61,156 nucleotides of DNA from Desulfurellaceae bacterium bin18 (GCA_002238415.1 MPMI01000036.1:1-61156); one strand, 5' to 3'; shown: positions 27,793 to 35,087, counted from the stretch's first letter. A program made the numbers and translations. Notes: generated by a model from the sequence alone, not told the origin.

Positions 27793-28830
27793 ATGCTGCA
27801 AACCATGCTGGTCGGGAGCTTGCCCCGTCCCACTTGGCTCGTTCCGCCGAACGCCATGTATGTCTCGTGGAAACTGAAGGACGACGCGTTGCGTGAAGGC
27901 CAGGACGATGCTGTTCTGCTCGCGCTGGCGGACCAAGAAGATGCGGGCCTCAATATCGTGACCGACGGCGAACAGCGCCGCCGGCACTATATCTGGGGAT
28001 TTGTTGAGGGGCTGACGGGCTTGGACTTCAGCCGTTTGGTTGAGATTGAAACGCGGGGGAACCGCTACGGCATCAAAGTCCGGGCCGCCCGAGTGGTAGA
28101 ACAGCTGCGTCGTCCGCGGTCGGTGTTGGTTGAGGCGCTCCGTTTTCTGAAGCAGCACACGACAAAACCGGTCAAGGTCACCTTGCCCGGTCCGATGACC
28201 ATCGCGGATACGGTTGCGGATGAGTACTATGGGGACCGCCGAAGGCTGGCGGCCGAACTGGCCCGGCTGGTGAATGAAGAGGCGTGTGAGCTGGCAGAGA
28301 ACGGGTGTGATATCGTGCAGTTCGACGAGCCGTGTTTCAATATTTATCTCGACGCGGTGGAAGAGTGGGGCGTTCGGACGCTTGAACAGTGCACTCAAGG
28401 GGTCCAAGCCAAAACCGCGGTCCATATCTGCTATGGATACGGTATCCCGGCCGTCGTCGAGTGGAAAAGCAAGAATACGGACTGGAGCCATTATGCACGC
28501 ACGCTGCCGCTGTTGCGGACCAGCATGATTGATATGATCTCGGTCGAGTGTGCTGCCTCTGGTGTTGATCCGGCAGTGTTAGCTGAGGCCAAGGGGAAAG
28601 ATTTGATGGTTGGGGTCATCGACGTTGGCACCGAAGAGGTGGAAACGCGGGAAACGGTCGCGGAGCGTATTCGCATGGCGTTGCAGTATGTGGCACCTGA
28701 GCACCTCTACCCCTGTACGGACTGCGGCATGATTCCGCGCTCGCGCACCGCGGCGCAGGGAAAGATGCAGGCCCTTGCCGATGGTGCCTGGCTGGTCCGG
28801 GCCGAACTGCAACAGGGACATTCTGGCTAG
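27793..28830 (+). CDS. Cobalamin-independent methionine synthase-like methyltransferase (MetE core)
   Basis: A 345-residue single-barrel protein, less than half of E. coli MetE. The zinc ligands of the MetE C-terminal domain are present: H211 and C213 (HICYG), E252 (SVEC) and C311 (TDCGM). The Asp-Glu pair of QFDEP (178-179) is also kept. Such short MetE-core proteins transfer methyl groups to a thiol from methyl-THF, methylcobamide or small methyl donors. Sitting directly after the dioxygenase and near metF, it may instead serve a demethylation step of a methylated substrate (inference). There is no gap to the upstream gene, so translation is probably coupled. Confidence 0.88.
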   Translation: MLQTMLVGSLPRPTWLVPPNAMYVSWKLKDDALREGQDDAVLLALADQEDAGLNIVTDGEQRRRHYIWGFVEGLTGLDFSRLVEIETRGNRYGIKVRAARVVEQLRRPRSVLVEALRFLKQHTTKPVKVTLPGPMTIADTVADEYYGDRRRLAAELARLVNEEACELAENGCDIVQFDEPCFNIYLDAVEEWGVRTLEQCTQGVQAKTAVHICYGYGIPAVVEWKSKNTDWSHYARTLPLLRTSMIDMISVECAASGVDPAVLAEAKGKDLMVGVIDVGTEEVETRETVAERIRMALQYVAPEHLYPCTDCGMIPRSRTAAQGKMQALADGAWLVRAELQQGHSG

Positions 28831-28840
28831 GCGGAGCACC

Positions 28841-28954
28841 ATGGGCGCACTGTATGAGTTCTTTTCGGACAGTCCGATTCTTGTTGGCGCGGCTCTGGGC
28901 GTGATCATCGCCGTTCTCGTGATTGCCGTTTCAGAAGGAAAGAAAAACGCCTAG
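28841..28954 (+). CDS. 37-residue single-span membrane protein
   Basis: A short frame, MGALYEFFSDSPILVGAALG and so on, with one hydrophobic span of about 18 residues (ILVGAALGVIIAVLVIAV) and a basic end (SEGKKNA). GGAG lies six bases before the ATG. It fits snugly between the MetE-core gene (10 bases upstream) and the next small gene (4 bases downstream), which supports a real gene within an operon. Function unknown; similar tiny membrane proteins often tether or regulate a neighbour. Confidence 0.55.
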   Translation: MGALYEFFSDSPILVGAALGVIIAVLVIAVSEGKKNA

Positions 28955-28958
28955 CGGT

Positions 28959-29189
28959 ATGGCTCATATTCCAAAAGAAGAATTTGTCGCCCGTGTGGCA
29001 AAAGGGCTAGATATGCCGCCCGCGCTGCTCGACGCAATGACGGACCCCTGTACCTGCGGCTCGGCAAAATGTGAGGGCTGGAAGGTCACGCGCATGCCCG
29101 GACTCGACGAAATCAAGCAGTATGGCCTGGAGCAACGCTTTGCCATGTCCGGCTGGCGGACGTCGTTGAGCGCTATCATTGAGGACTGA
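28959..29189 (+). CDS. 76-residue Cys-containing protein of unknown function
   Basis: Starts MAHIPKEEFVARVAKGLDMP. The central DPCTCGSAKCEGWKV holds three cysteines (CTCGSAKC) that could bind a metal. The rest is mixed helix/strand with no family I recognise. The ATG at 28959 is four bases after the stop of the 37-residue gene; an upstream TTG at 28923 overlaps that gene. It probably belongs to the transcript of the dioxygenase/MetE-core genes. Confidence 0.6.
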   Translation: MAHIPKEEFVARVAKGLDMPPALLDAMTDPCTCGSAKCEGWKVTRMPGLDEIKQYGLEQRFAMSGWRTSLSAIIED

Positions 29190-29219
29190 GTGATTCCCTG
29201 CTAAAGGCCCCGACGCTGT

Positions 29220-29714
29220 ATGAGCGAACAAGACGACTCTCAAGCTGACGTCGACAAACTGACAGCCGCTCCCCCCGACGAGGCAGGCCGGAACGTTCCT
29301 GACCTCAAGGACCCCTATGAACGCTTTATCTGGGAGAACCGACAGAAGTTCGGCGCGTTGAGCTGGAGCGGACTGTTGCGCTATGGCCGCGGCATCGTTC
29401 TCATGGACGCGCGGAACTGGCCGAGTAAAGATGACCAAGACATAAACGAGGAGACCGCATCCAGAGAAGCCCAACTCGGCTACCTGCCTGAGGGGCGGGT
29501 TGCCGCGCTGTCACAAACCCCACAGAAAAAAGACGCGATACGCTTGTTGCAGAGGTATAATCCGCGTGAAGAGATCATTGTGAATGTCTTGCGAGCGGAC
29601 GGAAACGGGAGTTTCTTTCAGGTGGCGCTCCCCGACTGTCCGCCGCCCGAGGCATACCGAAAGCTCATGGGCAGGGAAAACTTTCAACCCAAATGGAAGG
29701 AACAGGATACATAA
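29220..29714 (+). CDS. Unknown 164-residue protein
   Basis: A soluble protein with an acidic, polar first 28 residues (SEQDDSQADVDKL) and a folded part from about residue 30 (DPYERFIWENRQKFGALSWSGLLRYGRGIVLMD). It ends with FQVALPDCPPPEAYRKLMGREN. I do not recognise the family. It follows the 76-residue gene by 30 bases, the last G+C-rich gene before the A+T-rich carbonic anhydrase. A role in the same catabolic group is possible but not shown. Confidence 0.65.
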   Translation: MSEQDDSQADVDKLTAAPPDEAGRNVPDLKDPYERFIWENRQKFGALSWSGLLRYGRGIVLMDARNWPSKDDQDINEETASREAQLGYLPEGRVAALSQTPQKKDAIRLLQRYNPREEIIVNVLRADGNGSFFQVALPDCPPPEAYRKLMGRENFQPKWKEQDT

Positions 29715-29857
29715 GAGTACAATAGTGTATAAAACTCGCAGCAAGTTCTTACCGCGTGTTGCTGATTCTCCTGCAACGAGACGAAAGTCGCTGGTCCATT
29801 CTACTCCGGCATCAAATGCATTTACCTCACTAGAAATTAAATAAAAGGAATTACTGT

Positions 29858-30628
29858 ATGTATAAGCTATCCGTATTAACTATTTTTTCAGTGCTATTCT
29901 CAGGCGTATTAAATGCTGAAATTTGCCAAAACTCTGGTCCACAAACGCCACGGGATTTAACGAAGAGAGACGGCAAAAATCCAGTCAAATTTAACCTTTC
30001 TCCCAACCATAAGCAGTTAAATTTGTGTAACATCCACTTTCATAAACATGCTGAACACAAAGCATCTGGTTTTTCACTACCAGCGGGGAGAAATGGTGCT
30101 GGGGGATGGAAATGCAACGAAACTCAATCCTTAACCTCTTCACAGCTAGAGGCTCCTGCATCTAGTCAATTCTGTAAAAACGTTGTACCTGGAGATACCA
30201 TAGAAGTTCACTGGGTGTACTCAAGCTGTGATGTTAAACCAGGCAAGGGCCTTCAGGCATGTTCTTCAGAATCATGTGCAAATCCACAGCTAAGAGTTGA
30301 GACCAAGGTGTTTTTATTAGTTAATGACAACGAAGCACCAAGTTTTGCTCGCCATACAGTGACTACTTCTAAAGATGGATTTCATCAAGTTAAACAGCTA
30401 CCCGACCGTAGTGACGCTCTAGAGTTTTTAGGTTCCACCACAGGGCCAAAGTATACTGAACAAACGTGTTCTCCTCTCCAGGTTACCTGGAATGTGAGTC
30501 AAAGCTGTCAGCTGTTAGATATTAACTCTTTACACGAATGGTGTAAGGAAAACCCATTTGAAGAGGACCATGCCCACGGCATAAGAAAAATAGTCACAAC
30601 CCCTGAACTGTTATCTCCAATAGAATAA
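29858..30628 (+). CDS. Secreted delta-class carbonic anhydrase-like protein, A+T-rich
   Basis: A 256-residue protein with a clear signal peptide (MYKLSVLTIFSVLFSGVLNA, cleavage near residue 20). The cluster NLCNIHFHKHAEHK provides H60, H62, H64 and H67, the zinc-binding pattern of delta-class carbonic anhydrase-like proteins. Eight further cysteines in the mature part suggest disulphides in the periplasm or outside the cell. It would hydrate CO2. Its base content is much lower in G+C than all neighbours, with many TTA, AAA and AAT codons, and the flanking 140 bases upstream are also A+T-rich, so recent transfer is likely. The ribosome site is AAAGGAA. Confidence 0.75.
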   Translation: MYKLSVLTIFSVLFSGVLNAEICQNSGPQTPRDLTKRDGKNPVKFNLSPNHKQLNLCNIHFHKHAEHKASGFSLPAGRNGAGGWKCNETQSLTSSQLEAPASSQFCKNVVPGDTIEVHWVYSSCDVKPGKGLQACSSESCANPQLRVETKVFLLVNDNEAPSFARHTVTTSKDGFHQVKQLPDRSDALEFLGSTTGPKYTEQTCSPLQVTWNVSQSCQLLDINSLHEWCKENPFEEDHAHGIRKIVTTPELLSPIE

Positions 30629-30763
30629 TAGGGGGCGCATTCGACTCGGGCCGCCGTTGGCATTGAGAAATATTATTACAGCGAGCGGATTGCGTTTCAG
30701 TCGAAGTGAGGAAAACGGCTGAACGTGGAGGCGGGGCAGCCTGTCTGACCACCCCGTTGGTGT

Positions 30764-31315
30764 CTAATCAAGACCGAGTTTTTCTTTGCCTTCGGGTGAA
30801 ATCATGGCCGGTGTCCAGGGCGGGTCCCACACCACCTCGACGTTGGCATCTTCAACCCCAGGGATGCCTTCAATCCGCATCTGGGCGTCCATCGCAATGG
30901 CCGGCCCCATGCCGCAGCCCTGAGCGGTCAGGGTCATTTTGACATCAACGTCGGTCCCACCTTTCGGCCGGTCTTTCACGCTGAGGTCGTACACCAGACC
31001 GAGATCAACGATATTCACCGGGATTTCCGGGTCGTAGACATTCTTGAGTTGCATCCAGACTTGATCCTCAGTGACCAGGCCGCCCGCACCTGGAGCGACT
31101 TCTGGAGTAGGCCCCTTACTTTCTTTTCCAATAGCGTCCGCATCCTGATCGGAGACGCGGTAGAGACCGCCCAGCGTTGGAAGCTGGAGGGTATAAGTAT
31201 CGCCCAAGGATTGGGTGATGACGCCGGGCGTGCCTTTGGGGATAGTCACCTTGATGCCTTGTGGGATCTGGATGGCATCACAGTGCCGGCTGAATTCAAT
31301 TTCTTCGTAGCTCAT
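30764..31315 (-). CDS. sufT: Fe-S assembly protein SufT
   Basis: A 183-residue protein. The first 70 residues (SRHCDAIQIPQGIKVTIPKGTPGVITQSLGDTYTLQL) are the N-terminal extension of the long SufT form. Residues from about 85 are a MIP18/DUF59 domain with the VYDPEIPVNIVDLGLVYDL motif and TAQGCGMGPAI carrying the conserved Cys. SufT helps mature Fe-S proteins, mainly under high demand. GAAGGAG precedes the ATG. It stands alone here rather than in a suf operon. It converges with the carbonic anhydrase gene across a 135-base spacer with no visible gene. Confidence 0.92.
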   Translation of the reverse strand: MSYEEIEFSRHCDAIQIPQGIKVTIPKGTPGVITQSLGDTYTLQLPTLGGLYRVSDQDADAIGKESKGPTPEVAPGAGGLVTEDQVWMQLKNVYDPEIPVNIVDLGLVYDLSVKDRPKGGTDVDVKMTLTAQGCGMGPAIAMDAQMRIEGIPGVEDANVEVVWDPPWTPAMISPEGKEKLGLD

Positions 31316-31409
31316 GGTTTGACTCCTTCACCAGATACTGAATCTTCTTTCTGCCTCTCAAGCTAGACTGCTAAGGTCTATGTTGTCAATTGGTCTTTGA
31401 GTCTTCTCT

Positions 31410-32357
31410 TTAACGCTTATCGATCCATTCTTTGATTTGCTGGCGGACATCTTCCGGCCGGTCTTCAAGGATGTAGTGGCCGCTGCGGGTGACGACTTGT
31501 AAATCCGCACCTGGAATTGCCACATCCAGTTCACGGGCAACATCCATGGAGGTAAATTGATCTTGACCGCCGTAGAGGAGCAAGGTTGGCATGCTGAGGG
31601 CACTCAGATTGGGAAGGATATCCTCTTCAACCACGCGCGCGAGATTAAACTCGCGGAGAAATTTGTGCAGAGCCGCACGGGCGCCGGGATCATCTTCGAA
31701 GGGTTCAAGATACTGCTTGACCATCGCGTCGCTCATGACTTGCTTGTCAAGTACGCCCTCCTGAAGGATGCGTTTGAGAAACCAGTCTCCGCTCAGCAGG
31801 CTGCCAATCAGGGGAACCCCGAGCAGGCGTATGTTGAGCGGCAGACTTTCATGCGCCGAGATTGGAGCGCTCATCAGAATCAGTTTATGGACGTTGGCCG
31901 GGCTCTGGATGGCATAGGCCGCGGCGATGACCGCCCCGAAGTCGTGACCTGCAAGGATAACATTTTCTAAATGGAAATTCTCAATATAGGCAGTGAGTTG
32001 CCTCAGATAGGTGTCCAGGTCATAGGTTTTATCCTGCGGCTTTTCAGACAGGCCAAAGCCCATCAAGTCCAACTCATAGACCGTATTGCCATAGGTCAGC
32101 CCTGGGGTGACATGCCGCCAGATACGGTAATCTTCAAGCAGGCCGTGGATAAAAATAAGCGGACGTCCCAGGCCGGTTTGCCGGTAATGCAGCGCAACAC
32201 CCTCAATTTCCACATAGGTCTGCTTTGGATTCCTGGCTTGAATCTCCTCTCCGGTCAGGCTTGGCGCCGAACCTCCACAGCCGGTCAAGATGAGGGCGAC
32301 CGCCAGGAGTAGGCCTCTGCCCGTATGTGATCGTTGCTGGTTTCGAAGTTCATCCAT
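31410..32357 (-). CDS. Lipoprotein alpha/beta-hydrolase with Asp nucleophile
   Basis: A 315-residue protein. The N-terminus has a basic start, a hydrophobic span and the lipobox LTGC (Cys27), so it is a lipid-anchored protein outside the cytoplasm. The alpha/beta-hydrolase oxyanion segment is FIHGLLEDYRIW (HG at 71-72). The nucleophile elbow reads GHDFG (Asp139) rather than GxSxG, and the late His is in SGHYILEDRPE. Asp nucleophiles mark haloalkane dehalogenases and epoxide hydrolases. ATG 32357 follows AAGGAG; an upstream frame would add 32 residues before the lipoprotein signal. The substrate is unknown. Confidence 0.85.
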   Translation of the reverse strand: MDELRNQQRSHTGRGLLLAVALILTGCGGSAPSLTGEEIQARNPKQTYVEIEGVALHYRQTGLGRPLIFIHGLLEDYRIWRHVTPGLTYGNTVYELDLMGFGLSEKPQDKTYDLDTYLRQLTAYIENFHLENVILAGHDFGAVIAAAYAIQSPANVHKLILMSAPISAHESLPLNIRLLGVPLIGSLLSGDWFLKRILQEGVLDKQVMSDAMVKQYLEPFEDDPGARAALHKFLREFNLARVVEEDILPNLSALSMPTLLLYGGQDQFTSMDVARELDVAIPGADLQVVTRSGHYILEDRPEDVRQQIKEWIDKR

Positions 32358-32572
32358 AACCTGCGTACTCCTTATCGTGTCAGCCTGAGAAGACTGCGGT
32401 GTCCCATTTGACACAGGACGGGCGGACGCGCACAATGCGTCTGCATCATTCATCCGGTACCTTTTTGCTGGATCCTGGAATTCTGGCCGGCCACTCTAGC
32501 CGTGCTGAGGAATTCCGACAAGGGGATACGGGAGAAAACGCATACATCGAGGCATAAGTAAGGAGGCGGTTC

Positions 32573-33247
32573 ATGGCAGCAGAAGCGGCATTGTTTGACA
32601 CCATGTTTTCGACCCGGAGTATGCGTCGGCTGAAAACCGACCCGGTCTCGGACGATATTATTTATCAGATCCTCGACGCCGGTATTCGGGCGCCGAGTGG
32701 TGGCAATACCCAGCACTGGCGCTTTCTCGTGGTGAAAGATGCGGAAGTCAAACGGAAAGTCCAAGAAATCTATCAAAAAGGTTGGGAACAAGCGCGGACC
32801 ATTTATGATGGCCGGCCAGGACCGAGCCATATGGAAGAAGGAAAATTCAGAAAATTACTGGACGCTGCCAGCTATTTGGCCGAGAATCTGGCTGAAGTGC
32901 CGGTCCTTATTTTTGCCTGTCTCAAAGAACGGCCTATGCCGCCGGGGGAGGCTGGTGCGCAGTTAGCGGCGAAGCTGGCCCGTCTGTCAGGGTCGAGCAT
33001 CTATCCTGCCGTGCAGAATATGTTGCTGGCCTGTCGTGCCCTGGGGCTCGGTGCCACGCTCACCACGGTCTGTTCGCTGCACGAGGAAGAACTGAAGCCG
33101 GTCCTCAATCTGCCGGATAATATCTCGACCTATGCCCTCCTTCCGGTCGGCTACCCCATGGGAAAATTCGGCCCCGTGCGTCGGATGGCGGTTGAAGAAA
33201 TCACCTGTGTGGATCAGTGGGAGACGCCGTTGAAACGACCGGCATAA
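32573..33247 (+). CDS. Nitroreductase family flavoprotein
   Basis: A 224-residue FMN protein. It starts with the typical FDTMFSTRSMRRLKTDPVSDDIIYQILDAGIRAPSGGNTQHWRF block, in which the Arg-Ser-x-Arg and the PSGGNxQxW segments bind FMN phosphate and the ring. SSIYPAVQNMLLACRALGLGATLTT is the second conserved block, and ALLPVGYPMGKFGPV the third. Family members reduce nitro-aromatics, quinones or other NAD(P)H-linked substrates. AAGGAGGCGG precedes the ATG. It diverges from the alpha/beta-hydrolase gene across a 215-base region. Confidence 0.92.
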   Translation: MAAEAALFDTMFSTRSMRRLKTDPVSDDIIYQILDAGIRAPSGGNTQHWRFLVVKDAEVKRKVQEIYQKGWEQARTIYDGRPGPSHMEEGKFRKLLDAASYLAENLAEVPVLIFACLKERPMPPGEAGAQLAAKLARLSGSSIYPAVQNMLLACRALGLGATLTTVCSLHEEELKPVLNLPDNISTYALLPVGYPMGKFGPVRRMAVEEITCVDQWETPLKRPA

Positions 33248-33295
33248 AACGCCAGGTCGAGGGGAGACGCCCATCCCATGTCTGTGGGTATCCTG

Positions 33296-33655
33296 CTACC
33301 CAAAAAGCTCACCATAGACGTCGGGATGAAAGCCAACGACAAGTATTTTCCCTGCGCGTATGGCCGGGGCGCGTAGATTGCCTGACGGGCCGATGACGGC
33401 CGAAAGCAAGGCGTCAGGTGGTTGCTGTTCTTTTGTCAGAGAAAAACGAAGAATCTTTTTGCCCTTTACGGCAACAACTTCGCTGAGCGGTTGTAGCAAT
33501 TCCAGTGTCCGAACGCGATCAAATTGCTCTTTGCGTGCATTCACAACGCTGGCGGCGGTCACCTCTTTCTGTGCAAGAAACTCTTGCGCTTTTTTACAGG
33601 TCACTCAACTCGGGCGATGATACTGCCAGTCCAGGCGCGTTTTTCCTTTTGACAT
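33296..33655 (-). CDS. ArsC/Spx-like thioredoxin-fold selenoprotein (in-frame UGA = Sec17)
   Basis: The frame runs from ATG 33655 through an in-frame TGA at 33605-33607 to the stop at 33296, giving 119 residues if UGA is read as selenocysteine. The N-terminus is MSKGKTRLDWQYHRPS, then U17, V, T, C20, so U-x-x-C sits exactly where ArsC/Spx-like proteins carry the CxxC redox motif (YHRPxCxxCKKA). The rest (KKAQEFLAQKEVTAASVV ... LRAPAIRAGKILVVGFHPDVYGELFG) is the C-terminal part of that fold, including the cis-Pro region LRAP. AGAGGAAG precedes the ATG. A standard call would start at GTG 33604 and lose the active site. Families annotated as ArsC-family selenoproteins are known from memory; reduction of an unknown disulphide is inferred. 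Confidence 0.8.
33569..33599 (-). promoter_or_regulatory. Putative bacterial SECIS hairpin
   Basis: Just after the UGA, the mRNA GCAAG (33587-33583) pairs with CUUGC (33577-33573) around the loop AGUUU. CUGU (33599-33596) pairs with ACAG (33572-33569) below. The apical loop starts 22 bases after the UGA and has a G in its first two positions, in line with the bacterial SECIS model for SelB binding. Confidence 0.6.
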
Positions 33656-33676
33656 CGGGCTTCCTCTTTTCTTCTC

Positions 33677-34174
33677 TTATCGTGACATTTTTTTCTGGCG
33701 AGATTTCGCAATAATCCACTCATACCCGTCAATAAGGGCGAGCCAGGCGGACTCGAGCAGGTCGCGTGATTGACGCATGGTGCTCCACTGCCGTCTGCCA
33801 TCGCTGAACTTCATGATGGAAACAACCTCTGCTGCCGTCCCGGCACCGCCTCGGTGGGTATATAATTCAACCAGGCCCACGCCCTCAAGAAAGGGGAAGT
33901 GCTTCGTTAGGACCTGACGCAGGGCCTGGTCCAGCGCATGGACGCCTCCCACCCCTTGCGCTGCGCCAAAATCGTGTTGTTTCTCCACTTCAACCAGGAC
34001 AACCGCATCGATGGCGCTTTGCCCGTTCCACACTTCATCAACCACACGCCAGCGGATAATACGAAACGGAGGGGGATAGTCAGGGTCTTGACGCCACCGC
34101 TCGACTTCTTGCGAGGCTTGTGGCGCGGTCGTCTCGGGGAAAAACTCTTCGCTCTGTTCCGGTTGCTGTGCCAT
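33677..34174 (-). CDS. Stand-alone LeuA/CimA-type allosteric (dimer) domain protein
   Basis: A 165-residue protein. The part from about residue 35 (FRIIRWRVVDEVWNGQSAIDAVVLVEVEKQ) through GVGGVHALDQALRQVL, LVELYTHRGGAGTAAEVVSIMKFSDGRRQWSTM and LLESAWLALIDGYEW matches the C-terminal regulatory domain of 2-isopropylmalate and citramalate synthases, which binds leucine or isoleucine. The catalytic TIM barrel is absent. ATG 34174 has GGAG five bases upstream; an earlier ATG at 34195 has none. It lies 21 bases upstream of the selenoprotein gene on the same strand, so they are probably co-transcribed. It may regulate a synthase encoded elsewhere (inference). Confidence 0.8.
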   Translation of the reverse strand: MAQQPEQSEEFFPETTAPQASQEVERWRQDPDYPPPFRIIRWRVVDEVWNGQSAIDAVVLVEVEKQHDFGAAQGVGGVHALDQALRQVLTKHFPFLEGVGLVELYTHRGGAGTAAEVVSIMKFSDGRRQWSTMRQSRDLLESAWLALIDGYEWIIAKSRQKKMSR

Positions 34175-34237
34175 ACGTGCTCCAATGTCGGTCATATTGA
34201 GTCAGGTCGACTGTTTCATGAATAAGAAGGGAATCGG

Positions 34238-34450
34238 CTAGGTGTCTCCAAGCGTCTCCCATTGGATGTCCCAGAAGTCGGGGAGCGGGGCGGACAGTTC
34301 AAAATGGCCGCCAAAACACTGAAAACTGGGCTGGTGGGTGAGGCGTTCTTTCAGGTAGTGCAAATGGTCTTCAAGGGCCTCGTTACGGGGAGCGCCAATG
34401 TCCATCCGTTTTTGCTGTCCACATTTTCTACAACTCACATCAACGTACAT
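34238..34450 (-). CDS. Small zinc-ribbon-like protein of unknown function
   Basis: A 70-residue protein starting MYVDVSCRKCGQQKRMDIG. CRKC at residues 7-10 and CFGGH in the middle suggest a small metal-binding fold. The segment HLHYLKERLTHQPSFQCFGGHFEL is mixed helix/strand, and the end is acidic and aromatic (DFWDIQWETLGDT). AGGTGG before ATG 34450 decides the start over an upstream in-frame codon at 34501. It lies upstream of the LeuA-domain gene on the same strand and divergent from the ferredoxin gene. Confidence 0.65.
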   Translation of the reverse strand: MYVDVSCRKCGQQKRMDIGAPRNEALEDHLHYLKERLTHQPSFQCFGGHFELSAPLPDFWDIQWETLGDT

Positions 34451-34525
34451 GCCCCACCTCTGGATTTGTGTGGTCAGACCAGATAAACAACTGCCTAACA
34501 CGAGGGTGAAGGAGGCTGCAAGCGC

Positions 34526-34909
34526 ATGCCGTCAGTAACGTTTATTAAGCAGGAATTGACAATTGAGGTTGCCAAAGGATCGAACCTGCGTGAGGTCGCC
34601 TTGGAAAACAAGATAGACCTCTATCCGCTCTTCGGCCCTGATCCATTTACCGGGATGCCGTTTCCTGCAAAATTGCTCAATTGTCGGGGCAAAGGATTTT
34701 GTGGGACGTGTCGGGTGAAAGTGAACGACCATAGAGCGCTCTCACCGCTGAGTGTCAAGGAAGAGAAGCACGTTGCCTGGGAAGGGAAGGCGTACCGTTT
34801 GGCCTGCCAGACCCAAGTCCTGGATGACGTTGAGGTGGAAACGAATCCGCGCAAGGTATCCGGCTGGATGGACCATGCGACCTATCAGAAAATGAAAGAG
34901 ATCGCCTAA
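34526..34909 (+). CDS. 2Fe-2S ferredoxin (plant/adrenodoxin-type fold)
   Basis: A 127-residue electron carrier. The cluster ligands are C53, C59, C62 and C94 (NCRGKGFCGTC, then LACQTQV), spaced C-x5-C-x2-C-x31-C as in 2Fe-2S ferredoxins. A segment at 34-50 (PLFGPDPFTGMPFPAKL) is longer than in plant ferredoxins and resembles the cyanobacterial/delta-proteobacterial long type. The partner is unknown; the closest redox neighbour is the nitroreductase. The ATG at 34526 lies 16 bases after the AAGGAGG at 34508, too far for an ideal site. A terminator hairpin follows 117 bases downstream. Confidence 0.9.
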   Translation: MPSVTFIKQELTIEVAKGSNLREVALENKIDLYPLFGPDPFTGMPFPAKLLNCRGKGFCGTCRVKVNDHRALSPLSVKEEKHVAWEGKAYRLACQTQVLDDVEVETNPRKVSGWMDHATYQKMKEIA

Positions 34910-35026
34910 TTTGAAAATACGCGAACACCCCTATATATTGTGCCTCACGCTTCGACTTGCGAAAGGGGTAGGGGTTTGATAGAGAGAGGCATGGTAGCAA
35001 CGACTGTCTGACACGACAAGAAACGG

Positions 35027-35061
35027 AGCCCGTCTTATCTGTGGATGAGATGGGCTTTTTT
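35027..35061 (+). terminator. Rho-independent terminator between ferredoxin and guaB
   Basis: AGCCCGTCTTATC (35027-35039) pairs with GATGAGATGGGCT (35044-35056) over 13 base pairs including two G-U wobbles, with a short loop, followed by a run of T to 35061. It could end the ferredoxin transcript. It ends only 26 bases before the guaB ATG, leaving little room for a guaB promoter downstream, so it may instead act as an attenuator in a guaB leader. An upstream ACCCCTA/TAGGGGT pair in the spacer could form an alternative stem. Confidence 0.8.
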
Positions 35062-35087
35062 GCAACTATGAGCCGAGGAATATACCT

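Noticed and set aside
30629..30763. Possible attachment-site repeats flanking the A+T-rich carbonic anhydrase gene
   Set aside because: I found no direct repeat shared between its two sides.
33601..33801. A 66-codon minus-strand frame between the LeuA-domain and ArsC-like genes
   Set aside because: It overlaps both real genes in another frame, and its Cys/His residues come from chance.
34910..35087. Purine, PRPP or guanidine riboswitch upstream of guaB
   Set aside because: None of the conserved core sequences I know could be found; only the terminator is supported.
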